Source: an uncultured Planctomycetaceae bacterium
Lineage (GTDB): Bacteria > Planctomycetota > Planctomycetia > Planctomycetales > Planctomycetaceae
Length of the DNA stretch: 64,000 nt
Assembly (NCBI GenBank): GCA_913031625.1
Contig: CAJWGB010000006.1
Location: 1 to 64,000, forward strand
Direction of reading: 5' to 3'
Below the pieces are notes generated by a model. It saw nothing but the letters and a program-made list of their open reading frames with translations, had not been told where the DNA came from and ran no database searches. The first letter of the stretch is position 1. Every line of letters starts with the position of its first letter. The translations under genes were made by a program, and so were the position numbers. Positions 28,331-38,009 of this stretch are shown here, in pieces.

Positions 28331-29410
28331 CTATGGAACGAGCAGAATGATCCCGGTCACCCACAGCAACTGATTGGCCGCAGCTTCTTCGTTCCAGGGA
28401 ATCTGGTACCGCTTCTTCGGGGCCCATTCTCCCGGCTGATAGTAACCCAGTGCATACTCTCGAGACTGTGGCGGGTTGAGCACCATCTGATAAGGCAAAC
28501 CGACCACCTGTCCGAAGAACTTGCCTGTCGACACAAGCGGCTGGACCCACGGTTTGTGTGTATGCCCATAACGTTCGAGCCCGATATCCTGAAAGTACAG
28601 CGGGTTGTACCAAAGGTTAGATGGGGCCCATTGCAGTACAGTCTTTGGAGCCGTCCGAGGATGATACTCACCACGATCCATCTGATCATGGAAGTTCTCG
28701 GGAAGGGCATCCGTATCAATCTGTTCGCCCCAGGCATACGAAAGTGTGGGCTGAATGTCTGTCAACGACAGACTCAGGATGCCGTCGTCTGATTTTGCAG
28801 GTGCCGCAGGCTGCTCGTCGGCGACCAGGACAACCTGCTGTGGGTACTCGTCGACATCGTATTGAGGCGTGGCTTCAAAATTGAGGTACTCCATCAGAGT
28901 GTAGCCTTCCGGCGCCGGGCGAACTTTGACGCGCCCGGTCTTCAGATTTCTGCGAACAATGCGTCCGTCAGCGGTCTGATACCTCTGGATCCTGCGGCCT
29001 GCTGGTGTAACCTTTCCGACGAGACCTGACTGTCCGTCACTGATACGCATTCGCCCTTCCACCTGATCGGGAATGGCCACGACACCTGTGCGTGGAGACG
29101 ATTCTTCGCTGAGCAGCGTGACAGGATTGAGGGGCATCGGTGCGACTTCGACGATGGGCATGGGAGGCACACTGCTCACTGGCTCCGGAATCAAAACCGT
29201 CGCGCGAGCGGCATCATCAAACCGAAGACCGGACTCATCCTGTCCGGTACGCAGTTGCTGCATCAACTCACGACTGCGTGATCGAGTGGCCTCGCCACTT
29301 TGGGCGTTCGCAGGAGCCGCACATAAGGCGAAGCAAAGGGAGCTAAGCGTGAGAGTCCGAAGAATGTTCGACCGAGTAATTCGGTGCTTCCTGAGTGATG
29401 GCAATATCAT
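28331..29410 (-). CDS. Hypothetical exported planctomycete protein
   Basis: From the ATG at 29410 (359 residues) an N-terminal signal peptide (about 12-32, [20 protein letters not shown]) precedes a Pro/Val-rich middle and a C-terminal half containing [20 protein letters not shown] and [20 protein letters not shown]. The NPLYFQD..LERYGH block is one I associate with planctomycete cell-surface or outer-envelope proteins; no function is known. Its N-terminus overlaps the end of guaB by 68 bases on the same strand, an unusually long overlap, so the true start may be later. The frame also runs upstream to 29497. Confidence 0.65.
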   Translation of the reverse strand: MILPSLRKHRITRSNILRTLTLSSLCFALCAAPANAQSGEATRSRSRELMQQLRTGQDESGLRFDDAARATVLIPEPVSSVPPMPIVEVAPMPLNPVTLLSEESSPRTGVVAIPDQVEGRMRISDGQSGLVGKVTPAGRRIQRYQTADGRIVRRNLKTGRVKVRPAPEGYTLMEYLNFEATPQYDVDEYPQQVVLVADEQPAAPAKSDDGILSLSLTDIQPTLSYAWGEQIDTDALPENFHDQMDRGEYHPRTAPKTVLQWAPSNLWYNPLYFQDIGLERYGHTHKPWVQPLVSTGKFFGQVVGLPYQMVLNPPQSREYALGYYQPGEWAPKKRYQIPWNEEAAANQLLWVTGIILLVP

Positions 29411-30824
29411 GAGGATGGTTTTCCTTAACCGTCGCCGCAGAGATCTCGATAAATCGAGCTTTCGTCCGCAGATCCTGTATTGTGGCCACTCCCACATAGC
29501 CCATTCCTGACCGAAGTCCCCCGGTCAGCTGATAGAGCAGTGGTTGCAATGCCCCTTTGTACGGAACCCGGCCTTCAACTCCCTCCGGCACGAGTTTCGA
29601 ACTGTCCTTCGGTTCAACTCTTCCCTGTCGGTACCGTTCTGAGCCACCTTTGACCATGGCTCCCAGTGATCCCATTCCGCGGTAGCGTTTGAAACTGCGT
29701 CCCTGAAACAGAATCATTTCGCCGGGACTTTCATCAACTCCGGCAAGCAGGCCGCCGACCATCACGGTCCACGCTCCGGCTGCCAGGGCTTTTGTCATAT
29801 CCCCGCTGTATCGAATACCACCGTCCGCAATGATGGGAATGTCTGTCCCCTTGAGAGCCTTCGCCGCATTCGCCACGGCGGTCAGCTGCGGCACACCAAT
29901 TCCGGAGATGATGCGAGTGGTACAGATTGAACCAGGTCCAATCCCCACCTTGATTGCATCACATCCGGCGTCTGCCAGCGCTTTCGCTCCTTCAGCGGTC
30001 GCCACATTCCCGGCGATCACGTCGATAGAATATTCTTTCTTGATCTCCCTGACTGACTCGATGACGTTTCTGCTGTGGCCGTGAGCACTGTCCACAACCA
30101 GAACATCTACACCTTTTTCAACAAGCAGGGCCACTCTTTCCATGTCATTGACGCCGACTGCTGCCCCAACCCGCAAACGCCCGCGTGAATCCTTGGACGC
30201 CTGCGGAAACTGCAGGTTCTTGTCGATGTCCTTGATGGTGATGAGACCCCTCAGTTGATATTGATCGTCCACCAGCAAAAGTTTCTCGACCCTGTTTTCC
30301 AGCAGAATCCTTTCAGCCGCTTCAAGACTCGTCACTTCACTGGCCGTAACCAGATTTTCCTTCGTCATTACCTCCTTGACGGGAGTCTCGGTCGATTCAA
30401 GAAATCGCAGATCGCGTCGCGTCAGGATGCCTACCAGACGGCCATCGACAGTAATCGGAACGCCTCCGATATTGCGTTCGTCCATAATTCGCGAAGCTTC
30501 ACCGACCGTGGTTTCCGGTGGCAGAGTGACAGGATCCACAATTACTCCATGCTCACTGCGTTTCACGCGGTCGACTTCCATCGCCTGCTGTTCAGCGGTC
30601 ATGTTCTTGTGAATGATCCCAATACCCCCGAGTTGCGCCATCGCAATGGCCATTTCGCTCTCGGTCACAGTATCCATCGGACTGCTGACAATGGGCACAT
30701 TGAGTGGAATGGAACGCGTCAGCCGCGACTCAAGTGTGACCTCAGACGGAAGGAGATCACTGTACCCCGGCTCCAAAAGCACATCGTCAAAAGTCAATCC
30801 TTTGTAGGCAATTCTGTCCTGCAT
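29343..30824 (-). CDS. guaB: Inosine-5'-monophosphate dehydrogenase
   Basis: NAD-dependent rate-limiting enzyme of GMP synthesis. The TIM-barrel core has the catalytic loop GPGSICTTR with Cys301, the [10 protein letters not shown] flap and the usual [12 protein letters not shown] motif. Two CBS domains are inserted at about 95-210 ([21 protein letters not shown]). Length 493 is standard. It is 5 bases downstream of rsmA on the same strand. The C-terminal end ([10 protein letters not shown]) overlaps the start of the next gene. Confidence 0.98.
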   Translation of the reverse strand: MQDRIAYKGLTFDDVLLEPGYSDLLPSEVTLESRLTRSIPLNVPIVSSPMDTVTESEMAIAMAQLGGIGIIHKNMTAEQQAMEVDRVKRSEHGVIVDPVTLPPETTVGEASRIMDERNIGGVPITVDGRLVGILTRRDLRFLESTETPVKEVMTKENLVTASEVTSLEAAERILLENRVEKLLLVDDQYQLRGLITIKDIDKNLQFPQASKDSRGRLRVGAAVGVNDMERVALLVEKGVDVLVVDSAHGHSRNVIESVREIKKEYSIDVIAGNVATAEGAKALADAGCDAIKVGIGPGSICTTRIISGIGVPQLTAVANAAKALKGTDIPIIADGGIRYSGDMTKALAAGAWTVMVGGLLAGVDESPGEMILFQGRSFKRYRGMGSLGAMVKGGSERYRQGRVEPKDSSKLVPEGVEGRVPYKGALQPLLYQLTGGLRSGMGYVGVATIQDLRTKARFIEISAATVKENHPHDIAITQEAPNYSVEHSSDSHA

Positions 30825-30829
30825 GATTC

Positions 30830-31807
30830 TTACTCCTGATGTTCCGCACTGTTCTCAGCGGGAGACTCTTCACCTTTGATGGCTGCACAAAATCGGTTGC
30901 CCAGTTTCACCAGCACCGGAACTTCAAGCTGCTCAGCACGATGATCTCCTGACAGGCCTTCAGCTTCCAGCAGCGCGTCTACCTCCGGCTTACTCAGTTG
31001 CTTGCTGTACATCCTCACAAGCACACTTCTGAGCAGTTTGCGGCGGTGATGGAAGAGCCGCCGAATAAAGTCCAGAAAGAAGGCCTTGTCGGTTATCCGA
31101 CCACCTCGACCGTCGTGCCGCCACAGGCTGACAATCGCTGAATCCACTTTGGGACGCGGCCAGAACACTTTGGGGCCCAGCCGACGAATAATTCGCACAC
31201 TGCACTGCGACTGCAGCCATACTGAGAGCGATCCATATTTTGACGTGCCAGGCTTCGCGATCATCCGCTCACCCAGTTCCAGCTGAATCGTGCACACCAT
31301 CTTCTGCCACGGCAGATCAGACGCGACCAGGTTAGAGATCACCGGTGTTGCAACGTTGTACGGAAGATTGGCGACCAGCTTGAGTCGTCGCTTCGGGTCT
31401 TCCTGAAGCAATTCGTGCAGCAGCCCCGTAATTTCAGGTGCGAGCGTGTTTTTGTTCTTCAGGATGTCACGGTGAATCAGCGTCACATTGTCAAACCCTG
31501 AGACAGCATGGCTGGCCAGAGCAAACATATTCTTATCCACATCGACGCTGACGACGTGCCCCGCTTCACTGGCGAGGAATGTGGTCATCCCCCCGGTACC
31601 GGTTCCCACTTCAAGCACCAGGTCACGTTTTGAAAGGTCTGCCGCTCGGACGGCAAACTCAATCAGATTGATGTCGATCAGGAAATTCTGACCCAGATCC
31701 GAGCGCGGGTTAAAGCCAAACTGTCCAAACAGCTGCATCAGATGAGAACGAGTTTGGCGACTTTCGTCTTTCACGGAGGGTGTTTCAGCTTTCCTTAAGT
31801 GCGTCAT
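30830..31807 (-). CDS. rsmA: 16S rRNA dimethyladenosine transferase
   Basis: KsgA/RsmA, dimethylating two adjacent adenosines in 16S rRNA helix 45. Visible: [23 protein letters not shown] motif, the catalytic NLPYNVATP motif and [12 protein letters not shown]. 325 residues if started at the ATG at 31807, which overlaps the ribE stop by 23 bases; a GTG at 31774 or ATG at 31738 are alternatives. It shares an operon with ribE and guaB. Confidence 0.96.
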   Translation of the reverse strand: MTHLRKAETPSVKDESRQTRSHLMQLFGQFGFNPRSDLGQNFLIDINLIEFAVRAADLSKRDLVLEVGTGTGGMTTFLASEAGHVVSVDVDKNMFALASHAVSGFDNVTLIHRDILKNKNTLAPEITGLLHELLQEDPKRRLKLVANLPYNVATPVISNLVASDLPWQKMVCTIQLELGERMIAKPGTSKYGSLSVWLQSQCSVRIIRRLGPKVFWPRPKVDSAIVSLWRHDGRGGRITDKAFFLDFIRRLFHHRRKLLRSVLVRMYSKQLSKPEVDALLEAEGLSGDHRAEQLEVPVLVKLGNRFCAAIKGEESPAENSAEHQE

Positions 31808-32417
31808 AAATACTGGTCGAGCCTTCGCCAGACATCAGGCGGGCTACGTACTTACCAAGTACGTCCAATTCCAGATTGACAGTGTCGCCGACCTGGCGGC
31901 AACCGAGTGTTGTGACTTCCAGAGTGTGCGGAATCAGGGCGACTGAGAACCGATCTGCCTCAACGTTCACCAGAGTCAAACTGATTCCGTCTACGGCAAT
32001 CGATCCTTTAGGCACCATCAGCCGAGTCATTTCCGGCGGCACCCTGAACCACATGTCGACCCAGTCCCCGCTGCGGTCGATCAAGTCGACTGTGCCCACA
32101 CCATCCACATGCCCCTGAACAAAATGGCCACCCAGTCTGGCCCCGACGGCGAGAGCCCGTTCCAGGTTGACCCGGTCACCCTCAGCGAAGCCACCAAGAC
32201 TGGTTTTGGACAGAGTTTCGGATCCCGCCTGAAAATCAAGCAGGTTTCCGTCCTGCTGCACGACGGTCAGGCAGCAGCCACAAATGGAAATGCTGTCGCC
32301 CAGGGCAGTTTCATCAGCTGAGAACGCGTCGCCCGGATCGATGGTCAGGCGCAGTCCGTCGGGCTCCTGAGTGAGGAGGTGAAGAAATCCCTGTCCTTCG
32401 ACAAGCCCGGTGAACAT
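31785..32417 (-). CDS. ribE: Riboflavin synthase, alpha chain
   Basis: Dismutates two lumazine molecules to riboflavin. From the ATG at 32417 it begins MFTGLVEGQG, the usual family start. Two lumazine-binding repeats are present: NLERALAVGARLGGHFVQGH and VNLELDVLGKYVARL, with GSIAVDGISLTLV in the second. 210 residues, the normal length. It is separated from ribH, which is on the other strand at 4.3 kb. No FMN riboswitch was recognised upstream. Confidence 0.96.
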   Translation of the reverse strand: MFTGLVEGQGFLHLLTQEPDGLRLTIDPGDAFSADETALGDSISICGCCLTVVQQDGNLLDFQAGSETLSKTSLGGFAEGDRVNLERALAVGARLGGHFVQGHVDGVGTVDLIDRSGDWVDMWFRVPPEMTRLMVPKGSIAVDGISLTLVNVEADRFSVALIPHTLEVTTLGCRQVGDTVNLELDVLGKYVARLMSGEGSTSIYDALKES

Positions 32418-32462
32418 ATGGCAGTGCAACAAGAAGCGGTGGTTTGTTGCAGGGCAAGTTTA

Positions 32463-32497
32463 GCAGAAATCCGCCCGATGTCGCGGGCGAATTCTGC
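32463..32497 (-). promoter_or_regulatory. Stem-loop between sulfatase and ribE
   Basis: Two stacked 6-bp stems, GCAGAA / TTCTGC (32463-32468 with 32492-32497) and CGCCCG / CGGGCG (32472-32477 with 32484-32489), with a 6-base loop. It lies between the sulfatase stop and the ribE start. No T-run follows, so it may be a weak terminator or leader structure. Confidence 0.4.
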
Positions 32498-32539
32498 ATT
32501 GCCAAACTCCGGAACGGAATTCCGAGACCGGTCCGTCAA

Positions 32540-33991
32540 CTATTTCATCGGGCGCCAGGGCTCGGGCCCGTTTTCCTTCGCCCGCAGAAACTTCGCGTCC
32601 ACTTCTTTGTACCACGCATGCAGGCGAGAACGCATCCCCGCCACGCGTTTCGGGTCTCTCGAGGCAAGATCCTGTCGCTCCGAGATGTCTTTTGACAGGT
32701 CGTAGAGGTGCACCCGGCCGTCTTCGAATCGCTCGATCAGTTTGTAGTCGCCCATCCGGATCGCTCCTCCCGGAAAACCACCCTGATTGCTGTAGTGTGG
32801 GTAGTGCCAGAAAATCGCGTCTCGAGCCGGAGCTGACTTTCCTCTCAGCAGGGGGGCCAGACTGACTCCATCAAGATGCTGATCCGGCTTCGCAGGCAGT
32901 CCAGCCATCTCAAGCATGGTGGGGTAAAAGTCTGTCGACACAACAGGCGTATCACTCACACTGCCAGGTTTGACAACACCGGGCCAGCGGATCAGAAACG
33001 GTTCGCGAATCCCTCCCTCATACAACCACCCTTTGCCGCCGCGAAGAGGCAGATTAGATGTCGGAGACCCTTCGGACGTAGACAGTCCACCATTGTCCGC
33101 GGTGAAGCAAACAACAGTGCTGTCATCCAGCCCAAGCTCTTTGAGTGTATTCAGAATCCGACCAACACTGTTGTCCAGTGTTTCGACCATTGCCGCATAG
33201 GTTGCGTGTTTTTGAACCTGTCGAACTCTGCGTTCTCTGGCATTTGGAAGCACCTGTTCCTCGGGCCCGAATTCCTCAAGGTCTGATTGAACACTCTCTG
33301 CCTTCTTAGTGTACTTTTCCACGAGGTGTTTTGGTGCCTGCAGCGGTGTGTGAACCGTGTAGTACGACATATACAGCAGAAACGGCTCATCTTTCATCTT
33401 GTGGATCAGCTGCACTGCCTCGTCAGTCAGCCGCGCGGTGAGATGCTCCCCTTTCGGACCATCCTTCAACCGAGGATTTGAGTACGGAGAAAAGTAGCTG
33501 CGAGGCATTCCTCGAACGTGTCCTCCCACATTGAAATCGAATCCCTGATTCTCCGGCCAGTATTCTTCTGTCGGCCCGAGATGCCACTTTCCAAGAAATG
33601 CAGTCTTGTAACCGTGTTCCTGAAGTGTCTCAGCCAAAGTGACCTCTGACAGTGGCATTCGATTGTTGAGCACAGCCGGACGAAATCTCCCCGGGCGGGC
33701 ACCGGAAAAGAAGTTTGTTGCATCTGCACGCGTTGGGTAGCGCCCGGTCATGATGCTGAATCGCGTGGGGCTGCAGACTGGATTCGCTGCATATCCGGAA
33801 GTGAAACGCATCCCACTTACTGCAAGCGCATCGATATTGGGCGTCTCATAAAACGTATCAGGGTTGTTCGCCCCGATATCCATGTAACCCATGTCGTCGA
33901 CAAGGAAGAACACAAACGAGGGCCGGTCAGCTGCCATGGAGAATGAGACAGCAAGCCCCATAACGAGGGTGAAGAAGAACTGTCGAAGCAT
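32540..33991 (-). CDS. Type I arylsulfatase (Cys-type)
   Basis: Exported sulfatase hydrolysing sulfate esters. From the ATG at 33991 (483 residues) the signal peptide is MLRQFFFTLVMGLAVSFSMA. VDDMGYMDIG gives metal ligands, and the signature CSPTR has Cys73, which needs conversion to formylglycine by a maturase not in the window. The start overlaps the TAA of the upstream sugar dehydrogenase by one base (TAATG), so the two are translationally coupled. Likely part of polysaccharide breakdown; the specific substrate is unknown. Confidence 0.95.
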   Translation of the reverse strand: MLRQFFFTLVMGLAVSFSMAADRPSFVFFLVDDMGYMDIGANNPDTFYETPNIDALAVSGMRFTSGYAANPVCSPTRFSIMTGRYPTRADATNFFSGARPGRFRPAVLNNRMPLSEVTLAETLQEHGYKTAFLGKWHLGPTEEYWPENQGFDFNVGGHVRGMPRSYFSPYSNPRLKDGPKGEHLTARLTDEAVQLIHKMKDEPFLLYMSYYTVHTPLQAPKHLVEKYTKKAESVQSDLEEFGPEEQVLPNARERRVRQVQKHATYAAMVETLDNSVGRILNTLKELGLDDSTVVCFTADNGGLSTSEGSPTSNLPLRGGKGWLYEGGIREPFLIRWPGVVKPGSVSDTPVVSTDFYPTMLEMAGLPAKPDQHLDGVSLAPLLRGKSAPARDAIFWHYPHYSNQGGFPGGAIRMGDYKLIERFEDGRVHLYDLSKDISERQDLASRDPKRVAGMRSRLHAWYKEVDAKFLRAKENGPEPWRPMK

Positions 33992-36897
33992 TACGGAGTG
34001 TTCTCTTTCTGAGTCAATGTTCCCAGCCACGCCAGCAGATCCGCAACCTGTTCCGCCGACATATCCTTCACGAGGAGCTCGGGCATAATGGACTGTCGCT
34101 GTGAAACGAGTTGTTCAAGCTGTTCGCCGGGAATGGTATGCAGTTTGTTTTGAGCATCACGAAGTACCACTTCGTCGTCAGTCTTTTTCACAAGCAGCCC
34201 CGAAATCACCTTGCCGCGAGATGTCTCTGCAAGCCATGAAACATATTTGGGATCAATCCGCCGCGATGGGTCCAGGATACTCTCAAGAATCTGCTCGCGT
34301 TTCAGGCGCGTTCCAACACCAGCGAGGTCGGGACCGATTTCACGACCTTCTTTTCCGGCCCGATGACAGTTTCGACACGTGAAACCTTCCGCCTCAAAGA
34401 ACAGTTTCCTTCCTCGATCAACATCGCCTTTCAATGCCAGGATCTGCTGAGGATTCACAGCAGCACCCAGTCGGCGGACTCGCTGGTCAGGTGTCACAAA
34501 ACGTTCAAACAGGTCCCGGATGGCAACGTTGGAATGTCCGGCGGCGGTGGCGATCACCTGGCCAGCGACGTCAGACGACAGTTCCTGAGAATCAATGGCC
34601 TGGAGCACACGCAGAGCACCATGCGTCGACGACAACATCTGTCGTATCTGCTCACTGAGATCGCCCCTGCCTTTCGACAGGCGTCCCAGTTCGGCCTCGA
34701 ATTCACTTCCACGATCAGATTCACCGGCAAGGCTCCGGACCCAATCGTGGATCAGCCGGGTTCCGATGGGGTCAACCTCAGACGATCCCAGCCGAGGCAT
34801 TCGTCCGCTGCCGAGTTTGGAAACTCTTAGAAAGAGAACAGATCGATAAGGGTCTCCCGGAGCAATGACACGTGCTCGATGAATGCCAAACGTTCCCTGA
34901 GACGGACGTTGATCGAGCATGTTTGTCCTGTCGAGTTGAAGATCCGCATGCATGTGAGAAAGGACGGCACCTCCCGCGTGCAGGCGATGACAGTGCGAGC
35001 AGTTCGCATGCAAATACGAACGAGCGCGGAGATCGAGTGAGAACTCATGGTTCGTCGGGTCGACCAGTTTCACCGTGGGTTCTTTGGGAGGCTTGATCAA
35101 CTCGATGTGAGCAAGCGTCGCAATCTGACTGGCTGCGTTCGTCCCATACTGATGCGTCTTTGAAAGCTGCTGAGCATTGAACCCCAGCGGAGGCCCGGAC
35201 CATTTGTTGTGACATCGCTGACACTCAGCGCGACCTGAAAAGCGCCAGACCTGGCGGCGGACGCCGTCTGGAGCGGAAGAATCGGACACTTCAATAACTC
35301 GCTCTGCTCCACTCGCCTCGACCAGTTCTGCGTCCGAACCATCAGCATTCCACTGATAGGTATATGGCTGCCAGTCGAGCCCATCAAAGTGCAGAATCTG
35401 TGTTTCGATCTTTTGCGATGACGCCTCGTTGCCGGCCTCCATTTCCAGCGACAAAGTCTTTACGAGGACAGAGTTCTCAGGAAAGCTCCATGCCTTATCG
35501 GTTGGTACGATCTGACCGCTTCCCGGAACTCCAACAAACCGTTGTGAGGTTGCGAAGTCAGCCCACGGTTCTGTATTCACAGAATACTCAACGACTCCGG
35601 GCGTTGGTTGCTGAGCGGCAGTCGAAGTAAACAGTCCGGTCTGACTTAACATGTGTGGAAACTCACTCGACCGATCCGGTGCCGGATTGGGTATCAGTGA
35701 GTACAAAGCGCCGCCAATGTGGTCGACAATCAGAACCTGCCCGTCCGGCTGCTCACCGAATCCCACAATACGATGCGTCGTATCAGCAATCTCACGATGA
35801 TTGACAACCTGACCATTCGTAAATTGAAACGCCCAGATCTTTCCTGTGTCGTAGTCACCATAGATGTGGTGACCATCAAGTTTCGGAAGACGAGTATCGT
35901 AACAGGTGAGACCATCTGTGATGGACGAGGACTCTGAATGGGGGTGCTCAATTGTGGGCGGCAGAATTGGAGTCGGGCCCTGAGGCCACTCCGGATTCGT
36001 CGGCATCGTGCCTTCCATCACGGCCCAGCCGTAGTTGCCACCACGTTCCACTCGCTGAAGCATCTCGCGAAGCTCCCAGCCAACGTCACCGACCCAAAGG
36101 TCGCCTGACTTGCGGTCGAAGCTCATCCGCCATGGATTGCGAAACCCGTAGGCCCAGATTTCGGGCCGTGCGACTGAGGGATCCTGAAAGGGATTATCAT
36201 CGGGAATCCGGTACGGCTGGTCATCTGGACAGTCGACGTCAATTCGCAGGATGGAAGACAATAAATCAGTCACATCCTGACCAGTTCTCAAATTGTCCGG
36301 CGGATTTGGCGGAGCCGCGTCTCCAGTGGAGATATACAGAAAGCCGTCGGGGCCAAACTTCAGGCAGCACCCATTGTGGCCGCCGGAACGCCAGCGAATG
36401 ATGGTCTTTGCGGTCGACGGATCGATGACAGGAGGGTTCGTGTCAGACACCGTGTAACGCACAATGTGCGTCGCGTCGTCTTCGTTGGGCGGTCCGATGC
36501 AGCACAAATAGCAAAAACGATTCTCTTCGAACCTGGGGTGAAACGTGACTGCGTATGTATTGCGGAAGTCAGAGTCAGAAGTTTTCACATCCAGAACAAG
36601 ATCCGTTTCTGCAACATCGGCTAAGGGCAGGAACGAAACAAGCTGGCCGTTCTGCTGCAGAACGAAGATCCTCCTGGATCCGGGCGCCACAGCAACATCG
36701 ATGCATCGCTGGAATTTCAGCTTTGGAAACGCAGGAACTGTGACGTACGGCAACGGTGAATTGGGAGATCCCTTGATTCCTGATTGTGTCCATGGGACAC
36801 GATCTTCGAGGCCTGGCGCATTTTGGGCAAAACAGACATTAAGTGGCAAAGCAATCGCAAAGAGCAGCGAACCACAAACTGATTTTTTCAAAGACAT
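33991..36897 (-). CDS. Multihaem sugar dehydrogenase (glucose/sorbosone-type propeller plus cytochrome c domains)
   Basis: 968 residues from the ATG at 36897 (signal peptide MSLKKSVCGSLLFAIALPL...). Residues about 40-410 form a PQQ-type glucose/sorbosone dehydrogenase propeller (SGGHNGCCLKFGPDGFLYIS, GFRNPWRMSFDRKSGDLWVG). Three haem motifs follow: CQRCH at 559-563, CSHCH at 633-637 and CRNCH at 841-845. The last lies in the planctomycete haem-binding C-terminal type (GPDLAGVGTR.., LVKDMSAEQVADLLAWL). A secreted or periplasmic electron-transferring oxidoreductase for sugars is likely. The frame is open to 37086. Its TAA overlaps the sulfatase ATG. Confidence 0.85.
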   Translation of the reverse strand: MSLKKSVCGSLLFAIALPLNVCFAQNAPGLEDRVPWTQSGIKGSPNSPLPYVTVPAFPKLKFQRCIDVAVAPGSRRIFVLQQNGQLVSFLPLADVAETDLVLDVKTSDSDFRNTYAVTFHPRFEENRFCYLCCIGPPNEDDATHIVRYTVSDTNPPVIDPSTAKTIIRWRSGGHNGCCLKFGPDGFLYISTGDAAPPNPPDNLRTGQDVTDLLSSILRIDVDCPDDQPYRIPDDNPFQDPSVARPEIWAYGFRNPWRMSFDRKSGDLWVGDVGWELREMLQRVERGGNYGWAVMEGTMPTNPEWPQGPTPILPPTIEHPHSESSSITDGLTCYDTRLPKLDGHHIYGDYDTGKIWAFQFTNGQVVNHREIADTTHRIVGFGEQPDGQVLIVDHIGGALYSLIPNPAPDRSSEFPHMLSQTGLFTSTAAQQPTPGVVEYSVNTEPWADFATSQRFVGVPGSGQIVPTDKAWSFPENSVLVKTLSLEMEAGNEASSQKIETQILHFDGLDWQPYTYQWNADGSDAELVEASGAERVIEVSDSSAPDGVRRQVWRFSGRAECQRCHNKWSGPPLGFNAQQLSKTHQYGTNAASQIATLAHIELIKPPKEPTVKLVDPTNHEFSLDLRARSYLHANCSHCHRLHAGGAVLSHMHADLQLDRTNMLDQRPSQGTFGIHRARVIAPGDPYRSVLFLRVSKLGSGRMPRLGSSEVDPIGTRLIHDWVRSLAGESDRGSEFEAELGRLSKGRGDLSEQIRQMLSSTHGALRVLQAIDSQELSSDVAGQVIATAAGHSNVAIRDLFERFVTPDQRVRRLGAAVNPQQILALKGDVDRGRKLFFEAEGFTCRNCHRAGKEGREIGPDLAGVGTRLKREQILESILDPSRRIDPKYVSWLAETSRGKVISGLLVKKTDDEVVLRDAQNKLHTIPGEQLEQLVSQRQSIMPELLVKDMSAEQVADLLAWLGTLTQKENTP

Positions 36898-37454
36898 CTC
36901 AGAGTCCGGTTCTTCAACTGTGATTTTGGAATGTGAAATTCGTGTAAATTCCTGCACCCCGGCCATTATGGCGCCAGCAACAGACAATCGAAACCGTACC
37001 GAAACACTGAGTAAGTCCTGAACAGGATTCGCGTGCAGACAGGGCGTCAGGTTTTCGGCTGATTCCTGGTAATTACTCTGAACCAATTCACTGAATTCCT
37101 CACTTATAAGCGCAGGACGCGAGAATAAATCCAGATTGAACTGATCCGTTCAAAGAGCAATGCGTTGACTATGCAGGTCGTCATCCGGGCGACCCAATCG
37201 GGCCAACTCAAACCGGAGATTCACGATGAACGCAAACCAACCTCACAGAGAAAGAAAGCCGCAGACGCGACAGACTCATTCGGCACATATCATTGGAAGT
37301 GCTTCCCTGAGGCCGGTTTCAGACGGGCGTGCTGTGTTTCTGACCCCGTTTTCATTTTTTGGCGCTCCGATGGGACCGCCGTCACGAAACCCAAATGATC
37401 TGCGGTTTGCGACGCAACCAGGCGATTCGTAGGGCAGACGCTGCGTTCGGCGAT
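36898..37454. other. Region upstream of the sugar dehydrogenase
   Basis: About 560 bases on both sides of the unused upstream frame. Short rightward frames (e.g. 37226-37432 with GGAG upstream) have no recognisable protein features. No confident gene or promoter. Confidence 0.4.
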
Positions 37455-37982
37455 TCAGACCCGCAGTCGTCTGAGTCCAGATTCTTCTCTCAGTCTGTTC
37501 ACCCGTTCCAGGGCTTCAGGAACGCGTCCCAGAAATCGCGTAAGCTGGGTCGTCGAACAACCCAGGGCAGCCGCCGCTCGACGCACATCGCCGTCTTTCG
37601 CAAACACGGCGTCCATCGCTTCCGCCAGCATGCTGGCAAATTCTTCGTGCTTCTCGGCGCACGAAATCTTTTGATTCCGACAGCGTTGTCGCCAGACTTC
37701 TGACGGATTGACCTCCGCCGATCGAATACAGCGATGCTCCACAGCCAGAGCCAGTCGCAGTCGCCGAACTGCCATGCGACGATTCTGCTCCTGACTGCGA
37801 CGTTCTGAGGCAGAAGCAGTTACTAAGGTGGGGCGATGAAGAATTGACACCGCCGTCTCCACTTTATTGCGATGCTGTCCGCCTGGACCACCCGCCCTTC
37901 CTCTTGTTATGTCACAATCAAGCAACAAGACTTCTTCTCGCACACAGGCCGGGTGGACATGACTTGCGGGATTTTCTGACAT
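37455..37982 (-). CDS. Peptide chain release factor-like protein with GGQ motif
   Basis: 175 residues. The [18 protein letters not shown] block carries the GGQ that triggers peptidyl-tRNA hydrolysis. The protein lacks the codon-recognition domains of RF1/RF2, so it resembles ArfB/YaeJ or RF-H-like rescue factors. The C-terminus is not the basic tail of ArfB but a helix-turn-helix-like segment, [20 protein letters not shown]. Role in ribosome rescue is inferred from the GGQ. It is 27 bases upstream of the uvrC 3' end on the same strand. Confidence 0.8.
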   Translation of the reverse strand: MSENPASHVHPACVREEVLLLDCDITRGRAGGPGGQHRNKVETAVSILHRPTLVTASASERRSQEQNRRMAVRRLRLALAVEHRCIRSAEVNPSEVWRQRCRNQKISCAEKHEEFASMLAEAMDAVFAKDGDVRRAAAALGCSTTQLTRFLGRVPEALERVNRLREESGLRRLRV

Positions 37983-38009
37983 TGAACGCGGGGATTTCTA
38001 AATTTTGAA

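Noticed and set aside
32418-32540. FMN riboswitch upstream of ribE
   Set aside because: The characteristic conserved FMN riboswitch segments are not seen; only a simple hairpin is present.
37226-37432. Possible 68-residue gene upstream of the release-factor-like gene
   Set aside because: GGAG lies 7 bases before the ATG, but the protein has no recognisable features and no homologue I know of.
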